NCBI GenBank assembly: GCA_026874595.1
Contig: CM049318.1
Span: forward strand, 56,067,250 to 56,131,249
Direction of reading: 5' to 3'
DNA length: 64,000 nucleotides
Origin: Sipunculus nudus
Lineage: Eukaryota > Annelida > Sipuncula > Golfingiida > Sipunculidae
Below, piece after piece: positions 11,240 through 23,049 of this stretch. The position numbers and the translations under genes were made by a program. The notes under the pieces are model-generated. The model had not been told where the DNA came from. It searched no databases and saw only the letters and a program-made list of their open reading frames with translations. The stretch's first letter is position 1, and each line of letters starts with the position of its first letter.

Positions 11240-11812
11240 CATTGTATTGTTTTAATCCAGGTTTCTGGCGATTATTTTTCCGATACACCACCATCGTTAG
11301 CATAATGGGGGCAATTTTGGCGGTTCTGCTTCGTTTCCGCAGTGCCAAGTTCCTGCCGCCGGGGTTGTCATGGATTCCCGTGATCGGAAGCATCCCATAC
11401 CTGGCAACCGCTGGAATCTCCTCGAAACTTTTCAGTGATGTTAAGAATAAGTACGGCAATGTCTTCACGGTGTATCACGGCACGCAGTCAGCAGTTATAC
11501 TGAATGGATAAGAAACGATTTAGTCAGGCTTCCCGAAGGAAGGCGCTCGCCGGCTGTCTGTACTTCACACTGACGTCAGAGTTTTTTAATGGGAGAGGTG
11601 AGACATACAAAATCTCTATGTCATAAATCTTCAAGGATTCTTTTAACATGTTCTGTTGCAGTACTAGTGTCTTTAACTTTTCATCGGCTTAAAATACAGG
11701 AACGCGTGTGTGTGTTTGTGTTGCAGGATTGGAAGGGAATGTATATTGGTATTAGGAATTTTATATGTTTCGCTGACATTTATTGGGGAGGAATTATTGT
11801 AGAATAATGGTC
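11240..11812 (+). pseudogene. CYP2-like P450 exon-1 pseudogene with adjoining intron
   Basis: The translation matches exon 1 of the P450 gene at 27379-21645 from FFRYTTIVSIMGAILAVL through [21 protein letters not shown] to [20 protein letters not shown]. After that come stops (TAA at 11509) and a frame change. The exon-end signal GGGAGAG|GTGAGACATAC is conserved at about 11590-11605. Similarity continues for about 200 bp of intron 1 (for example GGAATGTATATTGGTATTAG in both). Because intron is retained, the copy arose from DNA duplication, not retroposition. No exons 2-5 follow. The N-terminal codons differ from the parent. It is in opposite orientation to the intact gene. Confidence 0.88.
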
Positions 11813-11829
11813 TGCAATAATGGTCTGCA

Positions 11830-13008
11830 AGTAGTGCGCTTTACAAATGGCTAAACTGGTTTATAAGGTAAAACGTTCGTGTGTTGTTCGCAGTTAGCCC
11901 TAAATCCGATTAACTGTGCTGCAAAATGTTGAAAAGATTGCAAATGGTAGCAAAAGTAGCATCATGCAGAATACTTTTGGCTTTGTCTGTACGCAGTATA
12001 GGAACGGGGTAACTGTAAACCGACCAAAATCAAACGAAACTCCGATGAACAAGCAATTGCAGGGGCCTATCATTTATTCAATAGATATTGACACTGTGCG
12101 GAGGTTGAAAGATTTAAATTATTTTGGCACTGTCTGTCGGGGACGGATGAAACCACCAGACCGTTTAACTCACCTGGTCCTCACATGAGACAGCCACTCG
12201 AGATTTCTCCCATCCTCTGTTGTATTTTGGATGTCTCTCTAGATCAAACCGGTCTTTTATCTATTGCGTACATATAGTTATAAACTGAATTTGATTACAC
12301 CCCTGCGTATCGAGGTCACGCTTTTTGTCAGTTAAAAATATTTATTTATTATGAGGCTAGACAGACATATACCGCAAACAGAAACAACATTTTTTCATGT
12401 TTTGTCGTGAGGGTTTACAACAAATTCATCTAAGTCATTTATCACAAGATAGAGAGACCAATTAAACTGATCATTTTAATGACACGGAATAAAAGAGGTG
12501 TTTTGCAGGACATGGTGTAGGACCATGTCAAGTGGTGATATGTGTTAGTTTTTTATCCCAGATGAATTTAGTTTCATAAAAAAAATGGGTCCAACAAAGG
12601 GAGTTGTCCTTTAATATGTCGATTCACTGGCATATTAGTGCCCAGGTTTATGGCGAATATCCGATCGACAGGTATAACGGAGAGCAATTCAGTAAATGAC
12701 ACATGTGCACTACTTCTAGGTTAGCTGTAGGCAAAGGCATAACGCGACACAGCTGCAAGCTCTGCCAAATTTCTTGTCATTAGAACACAAACTATGCGAG
12801 TAAAAGCAAATATAACATAACAAAGATAAATAACTATATACGTGATAAAAGAAACGATGAAAGTATTTCAATGCATCGAGAGGAGTTTTGAGTTGTTGTT
12901 TTGATTTTTTTTTTTTGGGGGGGGATAGTTGACGTCCGGGGCTCATATGAAGAAAAGTCTTCGGCACCAAACACAGTGGTGGCGTAATGGATAGGGCTCG
13001 TGTTTGAT
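11830..13008 (+). repeat. Large inverted repeat, left arm
   Basis: This segment recurs, inverted, at 15085-16440. Anchors include TTTACAAATGGCTAAACTGG, CTGTACGCAGTATAGG, AACAAGCAATTGCAGGGGCC, TAGAGAGACCAATTAA and GTGGTGGCGTAATGGATAGG, in mirrored order. Similarity by eye is roughly 70-80% with indels. The arm ends at a truncated tRNA-like SINE head near 12975-13008. Confidence 0.75.
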
Positions 13009-13479
13009 GTAAGTTCTCAAGGAATCAAACAACAAAGAGTTACAGAGATACATGGTTTATTTACAATATAACTTGAACTGGGTTGAACTTGATTGTGCTC
13101 AGTTCCGGTCCCGGTTTACAACTGACCTCCAATAGATCGTATATTCATGAAACTTTCCATTACAAGGTCTTGTCATATTAGTACCTTGAACGAGGGCTCA
13201 TTGTAGTACAGATAAAAAGAAGTGTTCACAAATAATATTAGTCAATATTGGGCCGAGTCCTGACCTCCGGCCTAGTAGAACATTAGGATTTATACACAAT
13301 GGATGTAATTACAGTGATAACATAAGCGCACGGCTACTAATCTTTAGCATTTATATAAATTAAAACCATTCACGGTTGAAGTACATACTGAGGTTGCGTT
13401 TGAATATAATAATACATACACAATTCATAGCAATAAGGTGGACATTATTTATCTTAAGAAATTACTGAATAATAGTAAG

Positions 13480-14115
13480 GCCCCCATCACACTAGATGAA
13501 GACCTTGCCGCGACCACGGCGATCTAGTAGGTCGCCGTTGGTCGCCCTCAACATCGGAAAAACCCTCCAAGTATGACTGCAATGCCGCTCTCGCCCCGCT
13601 GACACGACGTGTGCTGGCGCGCCGCGAGCTTCGTTAGAGCACTGACGCCAGCTCCCGTCAAAATCATCTGGGCGCAGAGAGAGCGCAGCTCTGACGTTAT
13701 AAAGGCAGCGGCAGCACCGTGCGAAGCATGTAAAGAGCTCACTAGGGTCACCGAGGTCTCGGTAGCGGCGGGAATAAGTGTGCTGAGCCAGCGCCGTGGA
13801 ACGGAAAGGCCGATGCTACTGGCGCTCAACCTGCGCTGTCAGGAAGTTGGTACTGCGCTGCTAGGACGATAATGGTGATCGCATTCCGATCTGACTGCGC
13901 TTTTAATCCACGGCGACCCCGCGGCGGAACTTTTGTTCATGTTCAAAACTGGTCGCCCCTAATGGCGTTCATGGTGGCCATATGACGACCCAAGGCGACA
14001 CTACCTCCCCCCTACAAAGCTCATGAAAACTTAAGGCCACTCTGGCTGCGCTCTACGGCGATCTACCCCTATCCGGTGATCGCAGCGAGATCGCCTTTGG
14101 GGACGTAAGGAACAA
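13480..14115. repeat. GC-rich foldback repeat
   Basis: A GC-rich island in AT-rich surroundings, rich in GGCGAC/GATCGCC words. It folds on itself: GACCACGGCGATC pairs with GGTCGCCGTTGGTC at the left, and GGCGATCT with AGATCGCC at the right. Open frames on both strands (13548-13872) overlap and show no recognisable domain, so I read it as a repeat rather than a gene. Confidence 0.5.
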
Positions 14116-14944
14116 TATATGATACAAAAAATCAACATATACATATCAGTCTTCTGCCAGGCATACAACACATCTTAAGGACGAATCAGATATATCTTCC
14201 AGCATATGTCTCAGGAGGAAATTTTGCCACCTCCAAACGCACAGACAACAGCATGCACATGAAGAGACACACTTCATAAAAGACGAAATGCATTATGTGG
14301 TCAGCAATATGCTAGACAACATAGCTTCTTGTATAGGTTACTGAAAATGTTGAATATAAAATGTGACAAGAGAGCTCTATTGATCTGCAAAACTCATTTT
14401 TTAAATAAATACTTTAGTGTTAAAACCCTTTTCCCAGAGATAAAATTTCAAGATCTATCACGTGTATTATGGGCTTTTTATCTTTATTTTTGCAGTATGT
14501 ATCAATCGGAAATATCAGATATCTGTTTTTAGATTATTTGCCCGTTACGCTGGTAATGTGTAGAAGCAAGAGTATAAGTTCCAGTCATGGAACAACAATT
14601 GCCCGGAACCTATACTGACAAGTGCTTACCTTTGTAAGTAATGCAACATTTTTTTAAAATTAAAAGTGTCGCACACAAATAGAGAGAATCTCTATTAAAT
14701 TACTCAGGGAGTGTTTAAGAGTCAGAGGGACAGATGGGCAGGTATGGCTGAGCTGATGATATTTCAGCCAGTAAGATATAGGCTGCTGTCAACACGAAGA
14801 CAACACGGTTCAACATGATGGCAGTATCCTTCTCGTGATAGTGGGTGTGATACTATGCAACCCTAAAACTGTGCATACGAGTCTCACGATGAAATAAAAG
14901 TTAAAATGGTGAGGGTCTATAGTCTGATTTCACAGACGATATCA

Positions 14945-15120
14945 GTCTCATCCGACTTTACACCTTTTGCGTTCATGGTCTTTCGAGCCTGTTCATTCTT
15001 TTCGGCTCCCTGGGGAGCATACAACAAAGGAGTGTTGGCGCAGACGGCGGTCAGAACGGGACGCGAACCATCAACCTTGTGGTCGCAAGTCTCGTGCCCT
15101 ATCCATTACGCCACCACTGT
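14945..15120 (-). repeat. tRNA-derived SINE-like sequence
   Basis: On the minus strand the A-box-like TGGCGTAATGGATAGGGC (15113-15096) is followed by B-box-like GGTTCGCGTCC (15069-15059). The ~27-bp spacing is right for an internal Pol III promoter. A body of about 110 bp follows. A truncated plus-strand head lies at 12975-13008. Confidence 0.55.
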
Positions 15121-16440
15121 ATTTTGTCCCGAAAATTGTTCTTCATATAATCCCGGACGTCAGCCATCCCCAAAATATATCATGAAAACACTTCAAAACT
15201 CCTCTCGGTACATTGAAGTTGCTTTCATTCATTCTTTTATCATGTATATACTATATTAGCTATAACTAGCATAGTTTTTGTTCTGTGGACAAGAAATTTG
15301 GCTGTGCCTGCAGTTGTGTAGCGCCAGTTAATTATTGGCATATTCAAATACGAGACGTTCAGAAAAGAATGTGGTTTTCCATTTATGTCTGGTTCACTTG
15401 GTCTTTTTTTCATTTTAATAAATCTCGTTTTGTTGTTGTCTGCAGCTAACCTAGAAGTGGTGCACAGGTGGTCATTTACTGAATTGCTTTTCGTGAACCT
15501 GTCAATCAGATATTCCCCTTGAACCTGGACACCCGTGTATCATGAAGGACAACTCCTTATGCTGGACCAAAAGCCCATTTTATTTAATGAAAAGTAAACC
15601 TATCTGTTTTCAAGCAACTAGCACTTATCACAACTGGATATGGTCCTATAGCGGGTCCTGCAAAAAAACCCTTTTCATTACATGTCATTAAAATGATAAA
15701 GTCAATTAGTCTCTCTATTTTTGTGATATATTACGTAGAGGGTTTTGTTGATAATTATAACGATAAAAACATATAAATTGTTGTTTCTGCTAACGGTATA
15801 TGTCTGTCTAGCTTCATGCTACATGTAAATAATTTTTTTTAACTAACAAAAAGCGTGAACTCGATATGCGAGGAGTAATTAGTATGCTGTGGATAAATTA
15901 CCTCAATTAAATTCAGTTCATAAGACCGATTGGATCTAGAGAATATCAAAACTACAGCAGAGAATCAGGGAAGATCTCGGGTGACTGTCTTATGTGGGGA
16001 CCAAGTGGGTTAAATGGTTAGATAGTTTCATCCGTCTCCGACAGAAGGAGCCACAATAATTACAATCTTTCAAACTCCGCAAAGGGTCAAGATCTATTAA
16101 AAAATGATAGGCCCCTGCAATTGCTTGTTCAACGGAGTTCAGTTTTATTTTGGTCGGTTTACATTTACCCGGTACCTATACTGCGTACAGACAAAGCTAG
16201 TTTTGCTGCAATTTGATCCAATCCTTTAATGAAATAGCACCTTTTGCAGTACAGTTAATCGGTCTCAGGGCAAAGTGCGATACTGCGTACAGATAAGGCT
16301 AGTTTTGGTGCCATTTAATCCAATCCTTTCACGAAATACCACCGTTTGCAGCACAGTAAATTGGATTAAAGGCCAAGTTGGAACATACAAACCTATTATT
16401 GAATAAACCAGTCTAGCCATTTGTAAAGCGCAGACCAAAG
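15085..16440 (-). repeat. Large inverted repeat, right arm
   Basis: Reverse complement of 11830-13008. It carries an extra partial duplication of about 110-120 bp near 16150-16350, where the ACTGCGTACAGA phrase occurs twice. The spacer between the arms is about 2.1 kb. Confidence 0.75.
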
Positions 16441-16679
16441 TCAACCGGTTTAGTATGAAAGATGCGAACCAAGTGCGGATAGGGCCCTAGTGGACATGAA
16501 CTTAACTAATAACATTTCAAACACCCATGCATGCAACTTTTTTTTCCACTTTTCATGACCAGTTTTGGCAGTCAAGGTCATTAGTGCTGTATAAATTTGT
16601 TTTTATATCGATATTTGGGTGCAGATTATTTTTTTGTTTTGGCCTTTTATTTAGGTCCCCCGGAGTGCTGAACATTCTC

Positions 16680-17560
16680 CCTTCTTTAAGCTCAGCTGAT
16701 TTAAAGTCAACCGAGGTACAGGAATGGTGCATTGTCCGTCGCCCGTCCGGTTGTCCGGTCGTCTGACCGTCTATTAGCAAGGCACATGTCGTAACCGCTG
16801 GACCTAGAAACTTTTAGTAAAGATGCTGGGAGGTCAATAAGAAAACCTCCATGGAAACCTGAAATTAGGCCACTGCGACCTTTATCCTCCAAACTATGTG
16901 GCTTGTAAGTACCCCTCCCCCCCCCCCCCCAGAATAATTAAACATTTGATACAAAAACTCCAGTATCTTGACAATCATTGTTTGGATAGCCATGAATCAT
17001 GCCTTGAATATTAACCATAACAAGGGTTGTCAGTTCCTGAAAACTCGTGGCGCCACGTTCTCCTTCGAAACCTGAAATTAGGTCACTGCGACCTATATCC
17101 TCCGAGCTTTGGGGCTTGTAAGTACCCCCCAGAATATTTAAAAATTTGATATAAACCTGCAGTATCTGGATAATCATTGCATAGAATGCAATTAATCTTA
17201 ACTTAAATATTAACCATGACCATGAACTCGTGGCACCACCTGTGTTTTCTTTTACGATTTGTTTTCTGTTTTTGAGACCGTCAAATGACATTAATTATGT
17301 CAGTTTTTCAGCTGTGGTTTCATCCAGTGTCCCGAAACCTCGTGTGTTTACTGATTGTGACTGGTTTCTTCAGTTCCTAAAGAGTGATGGCGCCACCTGT
17401 ATTTTTTTTTCTATTTTCTATGCATTTTTCCCCTTTATTTGAGACTGCCAAATTATATTGATACTATCAGAATCGCAACGTTGGTGTTATCAAGTATCCT
17501 GAAATCTTGTGTGTTTATAAGGGCCCCCCTTGAATTAGCGGATGCCCTTTAGTAATCACC
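16680..17560 (-). repeat. Decayed minus-strand copy of the 337-bp satellite-type element
   Basis: On the minus strand it shows the same phrases as the array at 52-55 kb: a GTGGCGCCAC core at 17047-17056 with degenerate forms near 17230 and 17388, CCTAATTTCAGGTTTCCATGG, TTCTAGGTCCAGCGGTTACGA, a GACGG/CCGG-rich run, and a terminal AATCAGCTGAGCTTAAA half-hairpin at 16685-16705. Confidence 0.65.
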
Positions 17561-18600
17561 CTGTCGGCCCGTCTATTCGTCTTTCAGCATGTCCTTCAAT
17601 TTGTTTTCTAATGGTAACTTCAGTTTGGATTGACATATGGATTTAAATCATGACTTATATGTGGCCATAGTCGCTCAAATCCCTATTTCAGGGGGGTATT
17701 GGAAGAAACCGTACATATTACACCTCTTTTGTGATACATGCTATCTCCATACGAAGTACTACGTAAGGCACGACTATTCACTCATATATAGTGCACAGTT
17801 TCGTCCATTTCTCGATAAAATGCAACCACAAATAGCGAATCGAGCGACTGTGATATGGACCACCTCGAAAGCAAGAACTGTTTACATTTTGGAGTCATGA
17901 GGTCAAAGATCGTGTAAGATTGTAGATGCATGCATTTTTAGCCAAACTTTTCATTCAAACCCTTTTATCTTGCACAAATAACTGACCTGCCAATAGGGGA
18001 TAAACATGATTGATATTCCGGTCACATGATCAAAGGTCAAGGTAACATGGGCCATCTGTCAACATATTTGTTTCCAGATGATAACTCCAGGTTGGATAGA
18101 AATATTGCTTCAAAATTTAACTTATATATAGTCTACCACTAAAGTAAGAACTCTTTTAATTTGGGGTCATGAGATCAAAGTCAAGGTCAGGGGACCTAAT
18201 TCTTTAAATAGATTGTGGATTCATGTTACGCAAACTTCTCATCCGAAATCTTCCATCTTCCACATGTGACGCACCTGCCAATAGGGAAAGATTCTGTTTG
18301 ATTTTTGGGTCGCAAGGTCAAAGGTCAAGGTCACAGGGCCCATCCATTCACAAATAAGTTTATGGATGATGACTCCATAATATTATAAAGTAATCCATAA
18401 CTCTTGTTTGGGTAGACAGATTGGCTTCGAACTTGATCACAGGGCCTACATTTTGAAAAGCTCATAAACATATCCTTGAAGACAAATTCAGCTGTGCGTC
18501 GAGACCCAAGGGTCCCTAGTTTTACTTCTGCCTGTGATTGCACTAGATCTACTGATTCTCCTTCAGTCGCATGCAAATGGAAGTAGGGGGGTTGCTATGA
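17560..18600. repeat. Diverged tandem repeats, GGTCAAGGTCA-type
   Basis: Phrases such as TCAAAGGTCAAGGTCA, CACCTGCCAATAGGG and GATGATAACTCCAGGTTGGAT recur two or three times at about 300-bp spacing. These are decayed non-coding units. Confidence 0.5.
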
Positions 18601-18741
18601 TCACCCTGTTGGTGTAAGTAGTATCAATAAAAACACAACAATAAACATATTAAATGGCTACAATAAATCTGCCACGGAACATAGTCCAAAGATGTAGCAA
18701 AGTATAAACGTTGATTGTCATCCATTATAGTTAATGAAGTT

Positions 18742-18920
18742 CAATGGAACCTCTCCTTACAGGCACCTCTATACTAAGAGCACCTCTTATAAACAGCCAC
18801 TTAGGAACAGTCCCTTGAAAATAGGTCCCGAAATATATAAGCTTTTTTCACTAAGGGCACCTCTGTATTGTAGGCAAAATGTCCGGTCCCGTCAATGTCC
18901 GTAATTCGGAGGTTCTACTG
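18742..18920. mobile_element. Tigger/pogo-like MITE
   Basis: The right end reads GGAGGTTCTACTG followed by TA. The left end AATGGAACCTCTCC is its decayed inverse. Internal phrases about GGACCGGAC and ACGGACATTGACGG are arranged as in other short TcMar-Tigger derivatives. Confidence 0.55.
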
Positions 18921-19275
18921 TATTCGATTCTCACGCTCAAGTGCCTTTTCTATTAGAAATTTTGCAAACAGGTATAGGAGCATTTTTGCAAAACATGTAA
19001 GTACAGGCTAGTGCAACATAGCTTTAATAGCTTTAAAACACCGGCCATTACAACTGCCAATTATAGTGCTTGCTTTCCGTTCGCCAGGCTATTATCATAG
19101 CTCCCATAGTCACGGTCGGCAACCACCCAGGATGAGCGCTCTGCATGCTGTGACGAACGGCACTGTTTCATTCACAAACGAGTGCGCCGTTCGCGGGTTC
19201 TTCAGTGGTGTTACCAAGTTATTAAACCAACAGCAAATATTTATTTTATCTAATATTAAAAATAAGGTTTCCTCT

Positions 19276-19279
<4 letters not shown>

Positions 19280-19335
<56 letters not shown>
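19280..19335. repeat. (AT)28 microsatellite
   Basis: Uninterrupted AT dinucleotide array. Tyr-Ile repeat frames across it are not genes. Confidence 0.95.
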
Positions 19336-19337
<2 letters not shown>

Positions 19338-19339
19338 AA

Positions 19340-21640
19340 ATAAATTTAAGAACATGGCACCTCCTATTTTTCGTTATATCTGTAAAAGGACAATAGCGTG
19401 ATTATGTAGCATGTGATAAACCTCTTAAACCGAGTATTATTTTCTTGCAGCACTTTGACTCGGAAATCCATTGCTTTATTTCACCGCTCCCCAACCCGGC
19501 ACTTCTGTTTAAGTGACATGTTTTTTGGCATCAGCCCTTGGTAAAATTTCCATTGCAGTGATGGGCATTTATATATAATGGTAAAATATAATATTTATAC
19601 CGTCCTTTTTTCTCTCTCTCTCTCCCGCATGCTTGCTCTCCGGTTACACACATACCAATTCATATCGAAACAAGCAAGAAATTTCGATTACGCTTTTATT
19701 CCTTTCTAAACAAAGCAGTATTTGCTTGACTGATAAACTAAGCTAAGCTAATACCTACTAGCAAACATATGTATGCCTGTAGATAAAAGTAAACTAATCA
19801 AGACTTATAAAGGCGTAAACATATATGTTAACATATATTTAAATCCACACCATGTGATTAAAACAGTGCGTCATACGTTTCATAGCTATGGTGACGAAAA
19901 TTTTTATAAACACAGCTACCGATGATGTACAAGACTTTTACAAGCTTAAGTGACTAGAGCACAAAAATTACAAAGTTTACCACGTTTTATAAACGTTGTG
20001 AGTATGTTTGTATGTATGTTTACATGTATGTATGTATGTATATATATTTATGTATTTATATCACCGGCAAAACAATATAAGAATCTCAGTATAATTGTAA
20101 TGATGAAAAAGAGAAGCACACATTTTGATGGTAAATGCAAACCCTAAGAACTCAATTTGAAGCCGATTTTACTACTCACAAAACTGATTGGCATGAAATC
20201 TCGATTGAATCTGGATCGAGATTTGTTTACTCACGGCTCGCTGTCTCAATTTCAGGTTCAGATGTAAACAATTAGCCCTGCCTGGGCTTTAGTGTATTTA
20301 TAATTACTACTAAAATGTTTATATTAAAACGCGATTCCATGTACTAATAGACGTAACTCAGTACCAGCTCTTATCACTAAAGCCCTGTACAGTCCGTATG
20401 GTGAATCCCTTACATTTGCATATTAGGGCGTCACAAGGCTCCTGACGATTCCCTCGCATTTGCATATCAGGCCTTCACGCCTTCTATGAATGGCATCGTT
20501 GCTATGAGGACGCTAGCAGCGGTCCCAATGGCAATAGAAAGCTCAAACCGTTTGGTAACATTAACACTGAAATCATGTTTTCAGAAAGTCCATACATGGA
20601 CCTTCGTGTCCTTTGATATATCTCTGCTGTCCAATCCTAAGGTCCATTGGCCAAATATAACTGCATTGTTTACACTGTCGCATGATTTCGTACTGTGTAT
20701 TTGTAAGTGTTCAAGTTACACTTGAAGGACTTGCCCGTGTTAAGTTGCCAACACGCTGATCGCCGTGATCGTTTCCGCCAGCCGGTACATGAATAACAGT
20801 TTGACTGCGTTCGTCGCGTGTGAGCCTGAATATTTCACGCTGATTGGCTGAGCTAAAGATATATGTTTAAACCAGCCTGCTTTGAAAAGTGATGGTCTGA
20901 TAAACGGTGACACACTGACTCATTGAGGCTGAGGGTTATAGTGTTGAAAGTCTTGCCGTTCTCAAAATAGCCGAGGACCTAAAAATATTAAGACTGATTA
21001 AATGGGAATATAAATAGCAAGCTAGAGGCCCACATTAGGCGGTTACTGGAATAACCATGAGGGTTTACAAAAAAAAAAAAAAAAAGATTCTGGGAAAGAC
21101 CACTATAATTACTACCTACGTCACTGGGAAAGACCTTAGTTCATCGAGGCGGTGATGTATGGCGCTGACTGTCCGGTACGGCCCAAGTTTACCAGTCGAT
21201 GAAATAAGAGGGTCAGAGAGTGGCAATTAGTTATAAAAGTAGCCGAAAGGTGGCATTGCCGACACTAAGTGCAGTACAGTGAGAGAACGTTTGATTTTTC
21301 TGTCAGAGGCAACAGTTAAGAGAAATTTCATTGACTGGGCCAGTCTAGTAAACAACTTGTGTCATTTCTCTCTGCGTTTCGGCACAAACTTTATCATTCA
21401 CTTTCACTTTTCGAATTAATCAGCACATGCTGTCAACGATTTTTTTGTAAATTTTTTTCACGACCAAGCGAGGAAAACAGTTTCACTGGCCCCCGCAATT
21501 TTCAGTCCACCAACAGATTAGCTGCAGTGCTGCCATCAACCGGCTATAACTAACACTAAATGACTGACCCCGGCCGGCACGAGAGGTGAAAATAGATACA
21601 GTTGCTGCCATTTTTAAGTTGATTTTCTATATACTTTACT
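19340..21640. other. Non-coding stretch downstream of the CYP gene
   Basis: Contains a TATG-rich simple repeat near 20005-20050 and the 44-bp tandem pair at 20403-20480. I see no coding exon. A clear minus-strand AATAAA signal close to the CYP stop codon is not evident. Confidence 0.4.
20403..20480 (+). repeat. 44-bp tandem pair carrying ATTTGCAT octamers
   Basis: Two imperfect copies of a unit containing GATTCCCT, CATTTGCATAT and AGG. Perfect ATTTGCAT octamers (the POU/Oct recognition sequence) lie at 20414-20421 and 20458-20465. Confidence 0.6.
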
Positions 21641-21644
21641 GCCA

Positions 21645-21829
21645 TCACTGACGTGGGTAACAACAGACTTTGTAGAGTCTCGCTTGTCTTGCAAGACCCT
21701 CCGCCACACCTTCAGCAGCTGACGGTGGAGAACTTGAATCTGGTTGGATTTTGAACGCTCTCACAAGTCCAGTCAGAATCCAGAAGATTTCCATACGTGC
21801 AATTTTTTCACCAATACAGGAACGAGGCC
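21645..21829 (-). CDS. CYP exon 5 (heme-binding loop and C-terminus)
   Basis: 185 nt from TTCCAG|GGCCTC to a TGA stop at 21647-21645. It encodes [16 protein letters not shown] with the heme-thiolate Cys and ends VCCYPRQ. Confidence 0.93.
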
Positions 21830-21961
21830 CTGGAATGAAAAATAAGGATATAGTCATAAATGTTATTATTATTTTATACATGGATAATCTTTCTGCATTT
21901 ACATATACCAGGCATACATTGGGATTTTCATAAAAGTGTACGACATTGTTTCTACATATGC

Positions 21962-22029
<68 letters not shown>

Positions 22030-22990
22030 CTATTGATATTTCTACAAGAAAAAATGCTATAGGACTCTGGTATGATACCAGAGCTTTATAGTTATACAAA
22101 TATAGTGGAATCAAATTTTGTCGAACATTTTGACTGCTATGCATTTTCGTGCAACGTATCGTTGCACTCATCAGGTAAGACTGTCTACAGGTTTACACTT
22201 GTTTTCGTCTTGTTTTCACGGTAACATAGAGAAATTAATATGTGTGCCCATATTTCTAATTAATTACCGAAAGAAAATGGATTTATCTCAGGCCGCCTGA
22301 TGAAACTGCCACCCTCATTTAGGTGGCGCTCTGGTCTGAAGACTTCTGGTTCCGGCCAAATGTCTGGGTCGTGACAGATGCTGTGCTGGTTCGCAAAGAC
22401 TGTGATTCCAGCTGGGATCACATGACCGTTGATGACGACATCCTCTGTGGTTTGACGTGGGATACCAAGGGGAACGGCAACCCCGCACCTATAAATCTCT
22501 TGAATGCACGCTGCTGTGTATGGAAGTCTATCTCTCTCTTTATAAGACAGTGTGACGCCCACCTCCTCCAGACTCGATACTTCTTGTTGAATTTTATCCT
22601 GCAATAAGCAGATTATTTAAATATATATGCAATTATGCACACAGACAGACAGAAACACAGAGGTGGCAGTAGCTTTGTCCCTGAAATAAGCATGTCTTCC
22701 ACATATTTGCAAATGAGTCTCAATCCAAATGTGAGGCGTAGGGAGTGTTCTAACCACTGAGAAGGGATTAATGTTTTTGTATGTTAATCCCGAACTAATA
22801 GTCTAATGAACAAGGATGTCGTGGGAAAAAGATAGATGATCATGGCAGTGCAGTTTTCTGCAGGACTGGTATTGTGACTCGAATTATAGGCCCACCATGC
22901 CACATAAAATGCTCATAGCAACAGGTATTCATGACTTACAGAAAAGGGTCATTTCCCAATCACTTTTCCTGGGACACGGAGGGGATCCTC

Positions 22991-23049
<59 letters not shown>

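Noticed and set aside
13548-13872. Protein gene in the GC-rich island
   Set aside because: Frames on both strands overlap, have no known domain, and follow from low stop density in GC-rich foldback DNA.
19066-19401. Protein with a long Tyr-Ile repeat
   Set aside because: Produced by the (AT)n microsatellite. The same happens at every AT array in the window.
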